Shown: positions 19,157 through 28,766 of the stretch, piece after piece
How positions within the stretch are numbered: the stretch's first letter is position 1
How the letters are laid out: each line of letters starts with the position of its first letter
Origin: an uncultured Bacteroidia bacterium
GTDB taxonomy: Bacteria; Bacteroidota; Bacteroidia; Bacteroidales; Prolixibacteraceae
Direction of reading: 5' to 3'
Length of the DNA: 64,000 nucleotides
Assembly: GCA_903897145.1 (NCBI GenBank)
Contig: CAIUAN010000040.1
Location: 124,001 to 188,000 of the forward strand
Program-made: the position numbers and the translations under genes
The notes under the pieces: model-generated
Databases searched by the model: none
Seen by the model: only the letters and a program-made list of their open reading frames with translations
What the model was told of the DNA's origin: nothing

Positions 19157-21841
19157 TTAATACATCCTTGGTATGCCGAGTTGAGTTTTTCCTGAAGAGT
19201 GATATTTGACCTTCTCATTTTCGATTGGTTTTTCCCCGACGATCGTCCACGAGTTCCGGTTTTTCCCTTCTGGAACAATTGTAATCACTTCATTAATTTT
19301 TGTGCTGATAACTGAAATCGGCCCTTTCAGCATTTGGCTAGATCTCTTTAAACTGGATTGCGCCACTCCGGTCTTCCAAGGCAATGCTAGATTGCACTTG
19401 TTCCCATAAAGACTCTTAATGCTAATCCATTGCACTTGTCCCGATTGAATCTCTGAAGAGACGATGAAACCTCCTTGTGCATGAAGGGTAAATCGACCTG
19501 ATTTATTGGCTGGGAAAGCCGGAAAAACACGCACGATATCGTTATAGCTTTGAAGGAGTGATTCATTCATAGCCGTTGTCAGCACCGAGGTGGCCTCCAT
19601 CGACATATGTCGGAATGGCCACATGGGTAGTGGGAACTTCTCATCTTTAACTTTTGAGTTTACATCCACAACTAGATTGGTTCGAAAGAACCATTCTGCA
19701 TCTTTATTGACCTCTACTTCGAGGCCCCAATGACCCCAGCCGTTGAGGTAAATTTGCCATCTGCTTGGGAATCGCTCTAGATCGATAGCGAGTTCTTTCG
19801 CCATCCCAAGTCGCGCCATGACAATGGGTACTGGGTCCCACCCTGTTATCTCAGCGCCATATAATAGGGTGGTGGCTTTGGCATGGTCAAATCGTTGATC
19901 ACCCGTGTTTGCTAGTCCAATAACACCAGAAGGAAAGACGGGTGAGGAGGGGACAGAAGGGAAGATGCCATCTAAAAGTTTCAATCCATTATTCGGATAG
20001 TTGCGGTCTTTAATGGTATCGCTCTTGCCAAGTAGATTATAGGTGACGAGCATTTGCTGCTCTTTAATACCCCATCCTGCCGCAAAAATCTCATTGGTTG
20101 GTGAGTTTTCACCTCTGAAAAATCCGCGTTTTAGTTTGTATCCGTCAGCCGTTTTTCCGATGGTCTCCTCGTCGTATTTAAGTATGGGCAGCGGGGCCAA
20201 ATGGTTCAGGATATCTCTCCATCTTACAGATTCTGGAACCGTAGAACCTGCAACTTTCATCGCATCTAAGGCCGCAGTAAAAAGCGCTTGGGCGTATACA
20301 AGTTCGGTAAGTCCATCCTTTAGTTTTATCCATCCTTCATAACCACTCCCTTCCTTGGCATGGTACTGTCCATCGGCTTCTTTGACTAAGATAGACTCAT
20401 AAAACCTCGCTGCTTCAAGGATAAATGGGAGTGCCTTTTCTTGAAGAAATTTCTTGTCGTTGGTAAACTTATATTGTCGCCAGAAATCGAGCGCAATTTC
20501 GGCAATTGGAGTATGGTTAATCTTCTCTCCTGACGAGTTGTACCCTCGTCGTTCCGTTACATCGGAGACAAATGCACCGTTGGCATTGAATAGTTTCTTG
20601 GCATCTTTTTTTGCTTCGGGAAGCGAGTTGAATCTAAAATCAAGATAGGGCGTTACGAGTTCATGAAATCCTGCAGCGTTTAATGGCCAGCTTATCTGTT
20701 GCTGGTTCCAGTGGAAATAAAAATTCCAGTTTTGGACATCGCGACTCCAGCTCCAAATACCATTGTTAAATCGACCAGGATAGTTTCCCCCTTGGGAGGC
20801 ATTGGCATAAAACATAGTGAGATACCATAAACTATTTAGGTAGTCATCGCCATAGTCCATCAGCGAGCGGTTCCAAATTTCTTTCCAGGCTCCTGCATTG
20901 GCTTGCCTAAATGCTTCTAGGCCTAAGTCATTGATGGCTTGCCTATTTTTCCTAAGTATTTCAGTGGGATCACCTTTCGTTGGAGAGGTCACACTAAACG
21001 CTAATTGTGCATCTTTTTGCTGTTTTCCAGCTAATTGTATGGTTGCTGCATGAGAATGGTCACGTGAGTAGGTAACTGTTGATCCATTGTTTTTAAGCAC
21101 GCTCCCGCCAATTCCAAAGGTGCCGGAAGATAATTTTTGGGTAATGGAAACACCATTTTTATCGGCGAATGATTCGGTTCCTGTTGTTCCAATGGTGGCA
21201 TCCCGATTAATCTGATGGTACCAATGTGAAAAGGTTCGAGATCCAAATCGCTCAACGGTAATGTCGACAGGGACATTTTCTTTTAGGTCACTCTTTAGCT
21301 CATAAAGTAGTGTCCCTGTTTTGTGGTCCACAAATGCCTTGAGTCCAACTTGGCCAAACGGACTGGAGCCTTCAAGAGATAAGGAGCCATCGGCAAGATT
21401 TAGTTTGGCTTTAAAACTTGAGATGTATAGCGTGTTAAAGACTGGATATTTAAAATCAATAATTATCCGACAGGCATGGCGTTGCGTGGTACTTACATCT
21501 TCTTCCTTTCCATCCCAGTTATGAAAGGGTCCAAAGGCCGCATCATCCCAGAGATCGCTCTTATTGATCACGGCAATAATTTTGGAATCTTCGCACCAAA
21601 ACAGAGCCCCTATCTCACCGTTTCCTAGGGGAATTCCTTGCATTGGATCAATCGGAGGAGAGAGGTAGACTAGGTCATATTGTGAGACTCGACCTGGCCA
21701 TGCGATATCCCAAGTGGCTGTTTTAGGATTAAAGGCCGATGTCGTTGGACTTTCAGTTGTTTTGCCAAAAGAACTAATCGCTGAAAAGATCAAAAGACTT
21801 CCAAGCAGAAAAGAATAATTATAGGAGAATATTCGTTTCAT
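19157..21841 (-). CDS. Exported GH95/DUF5703-like six-hairpin glycosidase
   Basis: N-terminal PLGNGEIGALFWCEDSKIIAVINKSDLWDD block and toroid core with NFYFHWNQQQISWPLNAAGFHELV; signal peptide. Confidence 0.65.
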   Translation of the reverse strand: MKRIFSYNYSFLLGSLLIFSAISSFGKTTESPTTSAFNPKTATWDIAWPGRVSQYDLVYLSPPIDPMQGIPLGNGEIGALFWCEDSKIIAVINKSDLWDDAAFGPFHNWDGKEEDVSTTQRHACRIIIDFKYPVFNTLYISSFKAKLNLADGSLSLEGSSPFGQVGLKAFVDHKTGTLLYELKSDLKENVPVDITVERFGSRTFSHWYHQINRDATIGTTGTESFADKNGVSITQKLSSGTFGIGGSVLKNNGSTVTYSRDHSHAATIQLAGKQQKDAQLAFSVTSPTKGDPTEILRKNRQAINDLGLEAFRQANAGAWKEIWNRSLMDYGDDYLNSLWYLTMFYANASQGGNYPGRFNNGIWSWSRDVQNWNFYFHWNQQQISWPLNAAGFHELVTPYLDFRFNSLPEAKKDAKKLFNANGAFVSDVTERRGYNSSGEKINHTPIAEIALDFWRQYKFTNDKKFLQEKALPFILEAARFYESILVKEADGQYHAKEGSGYEGWIKLKDGLTELVYAQALFTAALDAMKVAGSTVPESVRWRDILNHLAPLPILKYDEETIGKTADGYKLKRGFFRGENSPTNEIFAAGWGIKEQQMLVTYNLLGKSDTIKDRNYPNNGLKLLDGIFPSVPSSPVFPSGVIGLANTGDQRFDHAKATTLLYGAEITGWDPVPIVMARLGMAKELAIDLERFPSRWQIYLNGWGHWGLEVEVNKDAEWFFRTNLVVDVNSKVKDEKFPLPMWPFRHMSMEATSVLTTAMNESLLQSYNDIVRVFPAFPANKSGRFTLHAQGGFIVSSEIQSGQVQWISIKSLYGNKCNLALPWKTGVAQSSLKRSSQMLKGPISVISTKINEVITIVPEGKNRNSWTIVGEKPIENEKVKYHSSGKTQLGIPRMY

Positions 21842-21844
21842 CCT

Positions 21845-22798
21845 TTATTGCGGTTTGGTAGTTGTTTTTAAGAATTTCTTCCCTTCTGGAAAATGTCCTT
21901 CAAAAAAGGATTTTTCTGATCCGTTGAATTGCGCTACTCGAACCGTGCTCCATGTCTCCTGATCGCCAGTGGCGTAATACAGATATGTTTTTCCTTCGTA
22001 CTCTAAAAGATCAGTGTCTGAATTATTTTTCCCTTCGCCGGCAGCAGCTTCTAAGATCGGATTATAGGGGCTATATTCCCAGGTATCTAAGTCTTTCGAC
22101 CGGATCAGGAATGAATTCCATCCATCATGACCTTTAAATGGCTCATGTACATAAATTACGTAATAGTAAGGTTTGATATAGCGTATCACTGGACAGGATG
22201 AGTATTCGTGCTTCAAACCAGTAAAGACAAGATTTGGAATTTTTTCCCATTTGGCCAGATTGGTGGATCGCGCAAACTTAAAACAAAACTGCACTGGTTT
22301 ATCCGATTCGTATGCCATTAAATACCCTTTTTCATCCTTGCAAACCGATGAATTAAACAGATGCTCATTCCCTTCAGGCAGGATCACTTTTTCGGTTTTC
22401 CAAGTTTTTAAGTCTGCTGAGGTAATCCTGTCGATACCGGTGGAGTTCATCTTATGTCCAAAGTCCGTAAAGTCAAGTGCAAAAACATTTAGTTCATTGT
22501 CATTAAGATAAGCCGAGACAAACGAATGCCCTTGTCCGAAGCGGGCAACTTCCTGACCGGTCTGCATATCGTCAATATACAAATAGGCGTCTTTACCTTT
22601 GGCTTCGGCTCCTCCAGGCCGATAGTTGGAAACTAATAAAAGTTGATGGCCCCAAAGAATGGGAGTATTTTCCATAGGTGTCCGCCCGTTTTGGGAAAAG
22701 GCAAATGGGAGCTTTGTTAAGACCGGTTTTTGAGCATCCGCAGATATCCAAAAAAATAAAAGCGCTGTCAGTAAAATTGGGATTGCCAATGTTTTCAT
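21845..22798 (-). CDS. Exported five-bladed beta-propeller protein (GH43/GH32-like)
   Basis: Signal peptide; propeller-like repeats (STNLAKWEKIPNLVF, SKDLDTWEYSPYNPI, DTDLLEYEGKTYLYYATGDQ). Confidence 0.6.
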   Translation of the reverse strand: MKTLAIPILLTALLFFWISADAQKPVLTKLPFAFSQNGRTPMENTPILWGHQLLLVSNYRPGGAEAKGKDAYLYIDDMQTGQEVARFGQGHSFVSAYLNDNELNVFALDFTDFGHKMNSTGIDRITSADLKTWKTEKVILPEGNEHLFNSSVCKDEKGYLMAYESDKPVQFCFKFARSTNLAKWEKIPNLVFTGLKHEYSSCPVIRYIKPYYYVIYVHEPFKGHDGWNSFLIRSKDLDTWEYSPYNPILEAAAGEGKNNSDTDLLEYEGKTYLYYATGDQETWSTVRVAQFNGSEKSFFEGHFPEGKKFLKTTTKPQ

Positions 22799-22817
22799 CC
22801 TATCTTGTTCTTAGATT

Positions 22818-24875
22818 TTATAACGTTGTTTTTTGATACCGAATCAAAAGAGAGCTTTGTTTGTCTTTTAAGATAAGTGAATAGCCACTCATCAGTTGAG
22901 CACCAGTAAGCGTATTTTTTTCTTTTGTATCGACATTTACTAATTCATAGTTTAGAGCTGATTCGAGTCCGCGAAGCTTCACCGTTATCGATTCTGCCTC
23001 GCAATTTTTTCGCCGGAAGGCCATCATTATTCCATCCCCACTCTCTGGACGGTTTTGTTGATAGGCTAACCAAACTGAATCTTTGGTCATGTTCTCCGTC
23101 GTTGTCAGTGGATAATAGTCACCATAATAATATGGCCTTAGATCCTTAAAAGTTTTCAAAAAACTCTGAAGTTCTGGTATCGTATGAGCTCTACTATTTA
23201 AATCTAGATTGATGGCCATTGAGGTACTCATATTCGACCTAAAATGATACGGTGTTAAGGTAAAATTTCCTGTCCCATGCATCGGAAGATAGAAATTCAA
23301 TCCGTAGGTATGGCATTGTGATCCATCAGGCTCTCCATAATTATAGTCGGTACGCCATAACGGAGAACTGCGCGAAATAGTCTCTAAGTCAAGACGGCGG
23401 CCTCCGCTGGAGCAATTGTCAATCAGTAGATTAGGAAATCGCTCTAGCAAGGTATCCCAAAAGGCATAAAGTCCTTCGATATGTCTGATCTCCGAAATGC
23501 CAATTCGATCAGGTTTATCATTGGCTTTCCAATAAGGCATAGGATCAAAATTAAAATCCTGCCTGTAATAATCTAGACCCTCTTTTTTTATAAAGTTGGA
23601 GATATAGTCAGTCAGCCAAACCCGTGCTTCTGGATTTCCCAGGTTAAATAAGAAGTTCCCATTTTTAGGGATCTTGATGAGCCAATCGGGATTTTGATTC
23701 GCAAATAATGTATTTTTTGTGACCCGTTCTGGTTCAAACCAGAGCATAAATTTAGCTCCTACCTTGTGTGCGGCATCGGTGACGGGCTTAAAGCCACTTG
23801 GAAAATTATCTGGATTAGGAGACCAGTTGCCCACATTAGGCCAGCTTCCATTGCAAGGATACCATCCGGCATCTAACCAAAAGACTTCAGGTACTAACTC
23901 AAATTGTTTGTGCCTATTTATCATTGCAACAGAGAATGACTCGGTAGAACAGGTATGTTCGTTGCATGGTGGTGGACCCTCACGAGCTAAAAAGGCGGAG
24001 AAGGGTAACTCGACATGCTTCCCATTGATTTTCCGCGTGTGGTGTACGAGCACGAATTGTCGAAACTGATTGTGCCCAACCATTCTGTCGGCACCACTCC
24101 AAAATAGCAGACAGATCTTAGGTGTTCGTATCTCCTCGTGTGCCAGTAGCGTAAGTTTCGTCCGCTCCATCCCGGATGTTAGTTTAACCGATTTATCGTC
24201 TAGCTGCTTTAACTCGGCAATCCATTTACCCGTCCAGCCAATGGCAATCATTACGCCATTCTGGTCGGGCATCTCTAGATTGAAAAACGGGAATGCCGTA
24301 TGGTCAGAAGAGCGACCACCAGCCGGCGTCATAACAAGATTTTTCTGGATCGACAGAGTCTCGTCAATCGGCTGAAAATCGGTGATTGCAGCATTGCTTC
24401 CATTGGCATGATGCACAATAAATGGACCTTTTTGTTTTGCATTAAATTGATGATCTACAGCAGAGACGTGCTCCAATATTGGACTATTTTCAGATGACTT
24501 ATTGGTGAATTTCAATACCCATTCAACGGCATGAAAGTCCGTAAACCCTGTCACTGTGCAGGTTACTTCTAAGCTAGTCTTAGGATCGGAATAGGTTATT
24601 AGCCGCCCAATTGTATTGGAATCAAGTGTCTTAATTGGCTCCGAACGATAACCCCAAGATTTTATAAACTTGTTCGAGTTAACACCTCCAAAGTCAAAGG
24701 AGAACGGGGGAATCTTCCCTTTGCCAAAGTTCTGTTCAATCCATTTGCCAATATCTTGACCCTTCATGACAGGTGTTTGCTTGGCATGGACCGATGATCC
24801 ACTAAGGGTTAAAAAGAGAGAAAGAAAAATTGAGAGCACTAGATTAAGTCTGAAAATTCCAATATTATTTTTCAT
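22818..24875 (-). CDS. Alpha-galactosidase, GH36/melibiase-like, exported
   Basis: LMLWFEPERV-type block, YYRQDFNF nucleophile block, NCSSGGRRLDLETISRSSPLWRTDY acid/base block; signal peptide. Confidence 0.85.
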   Translation of the reverse strand: MKNNIGIFRLNLVLSIFLSLFLTLSGSSVHAKQTPVMKGQDIGKWIEQNFGKGKIPPFSFDFGGVNSNKFIKSWGYRSEPIKTLDSNTIGRLITYSDPKTSLEVTCTVTGFTDFHAVEWVLKFTNKSSENSPILEHVSAVDHQFNAKQKGPFIVHHANGSNAAITDFQPIDETLSIQKNLVMTPAGGRSSDHTAFPFFNLEMPDQNGVMIAIGWTGKWIAELKQLDDKSVKLTSGMERTKLTLLAHEEIRTPKICLLFWSGADRMVGHNQFRQFVLVHHTRKINGKHVELPFSAFLAREGPPPCNEHTCSTESFSVAMINRHKQFELVPEVFWLDAGWYPCNGSWPNVGNWSPNPDNFPSGFKPVTDAAHKVGAKFMLWFEPERVTKNTLFANQNPDWLIKIPKNGNFLFNLGNPEARVWLTDYISNFIKKEGLDYYRQDFNFDPMPYWKANDKPDRIGISEIRHIEGLYAFWDTLLERFPNLLIDNCSSGGRRLDLETISRSSPLWRTDYNYGEPDGSQCHTYGLNFYLPMHGTGNFTLTPYHFRSNMSTSMAINLDLNSRAHTIPELQSFLKTFKDLRPYYYGDYYPLTTTENMTKDSVWLAYQQNRPESGDGIMMAFRRKNCEAESITVKLRGLESALNYELVNVDTKEKNTLTGAQLMSGYSLILKDKQSSLLIRYQKTTL

Positions 24876-25021
24876 AACTGTCCGTTAATTTTGATTGACT
24901 TGTGTTCGTATAAGTTGTTTTCAATAGTTAGTCTAGAAGCTAAAATGTGATTTATTTAGCTTGGGCACATTAGATTTGACTGATCCCAAAGGATCGGCCA
25001 ATAATCAATTCTATAATAGAG

Positions 25022-25057
25022 CTATACCTTATGATCGAGGAGGATCATAAGGTATAG
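25022..25057. promoter_or_regulatory. Perfect 15-bp inverted repeat, 6-nt loop, between NagB-like gene and GH36 gene
   Basis: CTATACCTTATGATC-GAGGAG-GATCATAAGGTATAG; no T-tract on the minus (coding) strand. Confidence 0.75.
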
Positions 25058-25116
25058 GAGTTAGTTTAGGTGTGAAAAACGACCGGTTTATTGGTCAAGC
25101 ATTGGTTCTAATCAGT

Positions 25117-26049
25117 TTAGTGCATCTCTGTTTCGCAAGCTCCAATGCCGCCCACGAAATAGTTGAATTGTACATTAGGATGATCGGCTAATAGCGACAT
25201 CGGAACAGAGCTGTCTCTAATTTTCTTGCTGATCATCAGTGCTGTTAGTCTTTGTCCAAAAGGGTTGTCGTGAGCTCCAGCTTGCCAGATCGATACTTTC
25301 TCTGCTTTCCAGGTCTGCACGGGTCCAACAGTTAAGGCTTGTCTTGGAATCCCGGTAACCACACCTCCCGCACTTGTCCGTGCGTTTTGCATGCAGGTAA
25401 TTGGATGCAAATCCACTACACGAGTAGTCAGCTTGCCAAATTCTTCCGGTGTTGGAGGAGCATCTTTATAGATCCCTTCGCGTTTTACTGGGTCATTAAA
25501 TGCCCAATGTTTGGTATCTCCTTGTCCGCCTTGCATCACTGCACAGCGAATGCCACTATCCCAGCTATTGATATATTTGCTGGTCTCGGCTTTCGGGAAA
25601 TGCATATTAGCATCTGGCATTCGATATCGAGGATCGATTTTATTAAAACACAACTCTCTGTCGGCTCGTTCGAAAGATAATGGATGACTAGCATCTAACT
25701 CTTTGCCATCGACATACCACTCATCCATACCCCAGAAATGGGCATTCGAAAGATCAAGCTGTAATTCATTAACCATTCGAGCGACTAAAGGTAACTGTTC
25801 TGTAGGGCCAATTGGACCACATATCCCAATGGGATTGCTGGCTGTAGCTTGTTTCCAAGCGGTGATATATTCAAGCGCTTCGGCAAGGTAAAAATCTTCT
25901 AAGGTATCGTAGAAAACCACTTTAAACCCTGGTCTTGAAAGCTGTAAGATATCTTTGGGTGTGAGCTTGGCGGCATCTCTCAATAAATCATCCTCAAGAG
26001 TGGTGAAATCCCACCAGTCGGGCGCTAACATGCTTAATTTTCTGGCCAT
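25117..26049 (-). CDS. Divergent glucosamine-6-phosphate deaminase/isomerase (NagB-like)
   Basis: [11 protein letters not shown] (NagB MDEY block), [14 protein letters not shown] (cf. GxGxDGHIAFNEP), IPRQALTVG. Confidence 0.75.
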   Translation of the reverse strand: MARKLSMLAPDWWDFTTLEDDLLRDAAKLTPKDILQLSRPGFKVVFYDTLEDFYLAEALEYITAWKQATASNPIGICGPIGPTEQLPLVARMVNELQLDLSNAHFWGMDEWYVDGKELDASHPLSFERADRELCFNKIDPRYRMPDANMHFPKAETSKYINSWDSGIRCAVMQGGQGDTKHWAFNDPVKREGIYKDAPPTPEEFGKLTTRVVDLHPITCMQNARTSAGGVVTGIPRQALTVGPVQTWKAEKVSIWQAGAHDNPFGQRLTALMISKKIRDSSVPMSLLADHPNVQFNYFVGGIGACETEMH

Positions 26050-26078
26050 ACGAATTAAATTTTAATGGTGTAATTAGT

Positions 26079-26831
26079 TTATTTTAGAACGACCTTGCTT
26101 CCAAGTAACTCTTTTAGAATGTTATCCTGTGGATAGCTATGGCCAAGGTGCTGTCTAAAACCTTCTGCATAGTTTGTCTTAATTTCTTGACCCCGATGTG
26201 CAGCAAATTCCTTCATCGCTACAATATATTGGTCCATCTTGTGATGTTTGCGCAACCATTCCCGCTGACTGGCATGACAAGCTAGGGTATCTTCTTTAAT
26301 TTGAATCTCATCTGTTATATCAACATAAATAGATGGATTGATACCCTTTCCAAATTTATCTTTCCCTTCCAATGGATCGACATAATATAGATGAGGAACC
26401 ATCTCAAAAGGTGTTCCTGAGGCCTCCATGTTTTTTATCCCAGCGGCAAAACAGGCTGTCTGAACCACCAAGCTAGTTAGCTCATGATCGATCATGTAGT
26501 CATTTGGACTTGCTGTAAAAACAATACTTGGACGAACTTTGCGAATAACCTCAACGGCTTTGTTGATGGTCTCACGATCATAGGCGATATACACATCATC
26601 GCATTCCAGACAGTGGTACTCCCCGTCAAGAAGTGCTGCTGCTTGAGCTGCCTCATTTTTTCTGATTGCACTAATCTCTGCTCGCGTATGTTCTGCAGAA
26701 CCTTTGTCGCCCGGAGTCATGGTTGCGATGTGTATTTTCCAGCCAGCCTTTTTTAAAAGCGAAAGAGTGCCTACACACATCAATTCTGCATCGTCAGGAT
26801 GCGAAAAAATTCCTAATGCTATTTTGTCCAT
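26079..26831 (-). CDS. PIG-L/LmbE family deacetylase
   Basis: GIFSHPDDAELMCVGTL (HPDD zinc motif) and NDYMIDHELTSLVV. Confidence 0.9.
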   Translation of the reverse strand: MDKIALGIFSHPDDAELMCVGTLSLLKKAGWKIHIATMTPGDKGSAEHTRAEISAIRKNEAAQAAALLDGEYHCLECDDVYIAYDRETINKAVEVIRKVRPSIVFTASPNDYMIDHELTSLVVQTACFAAGIKNMEASGTPFEMVPHLYYVDPLEGKDKFGKGINPSIYVDITDEIQIKEDTLACHASQREWLRKHHKMDQYIVAMKEFAAHRGQEIKTNYAEGFRQHLGHSYPQDNILKELLGSKVVLK

Positions 26832-26912
26832 TTTTATAGTGGTTTTAGTTCTTAGTTTAATGTTTAAGTATGCTGCATTGAAATAAAGATACTGCTTTTT
26901 AGTTCGCCTCTC

Positions 26913-27701
26913 TTATTTGATAGAAGTTAGGCTAACCTGTTTAAAAAAGATCTCTGCACCTTCCGATTGTATTTGAATACGCCCTCTTTGCGGCGTTACA
27001 TTCGTGGCATGATTCACTAATTTGCCATTTAGGTAAATAGTAATCTCATGCCCTTTGGCAACTACACGGAGTTTATTCCACTTCCCGATAGGTTTTTCAA
27101 GATCATTGGCACCTCGAAAGCCTTTGTCATCTTTCCATAAAGGATCGCGTCCATACCAGTTGATTCGACCACTGTTAATCGTGGCAGGCTCACCATTGGG
27201 ATTGAAGATATACGATTTATCTTGCATCTCTTTCTCGACCGGACAGGTTAACGAGAACTTCGTAGACCCATCACCGACTGCCAGCATATCTCCCGTTCCA
27301 CCTTCAATAAGTTGACATTCTATTGAATACATCCAGATGCCAGAGAAGGCTCCGTCAGCACCAGTCGAATGAAGTAAGATGCCGCTGTCGCGCGCATTTT
27401 TTTCACGCGGAGGATAGGTTAATGCTCCCCATTTATACTCAACTTCAAGCTGGTAATTTTCAAATGCTTCATTGGTGGTGATGCAGCCAAAATCCTCTCC
27501 TGAGATTCTGATCTGACCTTTCTGAACCGTAAATACATGATTCGGATCGATGTTTTTTCCTTTCCCTCGAAGGTAGGTATACCAGCCAGTTAAATCTTTC
27601 CCATTGAAAAGTTGATTTTGCGACTGCTGCGCAAGAACATCCTCGTTGAAGATTCCCCATGAAAGTACAATCAGGATAAGACTCAGTAATCTGTTTTTCA
27701 T
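26913..27701 (-). CDS. DUF1080 (3-keto-disaccharide hydrolase type) exported protein
   Basis: QLFNGKDLTGWYTYLRG start, GILLHSTG, GKWNKLRVVAKGHEITIYLNGKLVNHATNV; signal peptide. Confidence 0.85.
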   Translation of the reverse strand: MKNRLLSLILIVLSWGIFNEDVLAQQSQNQLFNGKDLTGWYTYLRGKGKNIDPNHVFTVQKGQIRISGEDFGCITTNEAFENYQLEVEYKWGALTYPPREKNARDSGILLHSTGADGAFSGIWMYSIECQLIEGGTGDMLAVGDGSTKFSLTCPVEKEMQDKSYIFNPNGEPATINSGRINWYGRDPLWKDDKGFRGANDLEKPIGKWNKLRVVAKGHEITIYLNGKLVNHATNVTPQRGRIQIQSEGAEIFFKQVSLTSIK

Positions 27702-27719
27702 TTGGGTTCTATCTTTTGG

Positions 27720-28730
27720 TTACTTGGTTTCAGCTGATTTATCGGCTTCGAAAATCAACTTGTGTGTTTTCAACGCTTCTGCTAAATTTGTTAATGGCAT
27801 CTCTTTGCCTTCCTCGAGAGCTTTAAAGAAAGCCTCAAACTGAGCCTGATATGGGTGATCTGATACATCACCAGAATCCAACATTTTCATTGGGATCTCG
27901 GTCCACTTGTTTTTGTCGAGCCCTGCTGTTTTCGTTGAATAATATTTATTATCCAATAAGCTTCCTTCGCTTCCCACTAAGTGGAAATGAAAATAATACG
28001 GCTGCAGACAGTCGATCACTGATGCCACTTTCCCAACCGCTCCATTTTTAAATTTGACAATGGATACAGAACTAGTTGGATATTCGTAGGGCTTAAAATC
28101 TTTGTTTTCAGAATAGGAAGCATAGCTACTAACTTCTTCAAACTCGCTTCCCATGCAGAGTAAAAGGGCATCCATGGCATGGCATCCTGCTGACAATAGA
28201 CTACTTCCTGCTGCTGCTTTGATGGTGTTCCAACGATACTGTCCATACCATGGTCCAATACCATGAAAATAATCAACCTCCCCATAATGAATCGTACCCA
28301 GAAGTCCCTGCTCGATCACTGATTTTATAGTTAGCAACTGATTTGAGAACCGACATTCAAAGCAGACACATGAAAATACCCCTGCAGCTTTTACCGCTGC
28401 TTCCACCGCTAAACACTCTTCCCAGGTTAATGCAATGGGCTTTTCAATGATCAGATGTTTGCCTGCCTTTGCTGCTTGAATAGCTTGCTTGGCATGGTCG
28501 GCAGGATAGCTGCAAATTGAGACTGCATGAATTGTTGGATCAGCAAGCATCTTCGAAAGATCGTTATGACACTGGATTGATCCACCGTGTTTGGCACTTA
28601 GTGTTGATGGGTCCAATATTCGAGAAGAGCACACTGCCGTAACTTGAGCGTATGGCGTTTTATTGATCGCTTCAATGTGAGCCTCTGCAGCCCAGCTATA
28701 ACCGATAATCCCAACATTATATTTCTTCAT
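27720..28730 (-). CDS. Gfo/Idh/MocA family oxidoreductase
   Basis: N-terminal Rossmann GIIGYSWAAEAHIEAI; GKHLIIEKPIALTWEEC (EKP motif). Confidence 0.92.
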   Translation of the reverse strand: MKKYNVGIIGYSWAAEAHIEAINKTPYAQVTAVCSSRILDPSTLSAKHGGSIQCHNDLSKMLADPTIHAVSICSYPADHAKQAIQAAKAGKHLIIEKPIALTWEECLAVEAAVKAAGVFSCVCFECRFSNQLLTIKSVIEQGLLGTIHYGEVDYFHGIGPWYGQYRWNTIKAAAGSSLLSAGCHAMDALLLCMGSEFEEVSSYASYSENKDFKPYEYPTSSVSIVKFKNGAVGKVASVIDCLQPYYFHFHLVGSEGSLLDNKYYSTKTAGLDKNKWTEIPMKMLDSGDVSDHPYQAQFEAFFKALEEGKEMPLTNLAEALKTHKLIFEADKSAETK

Positions 28731-28766
28731 GGTTAAGCTTTAATTAGTTAGACTATAAACTTAAGT

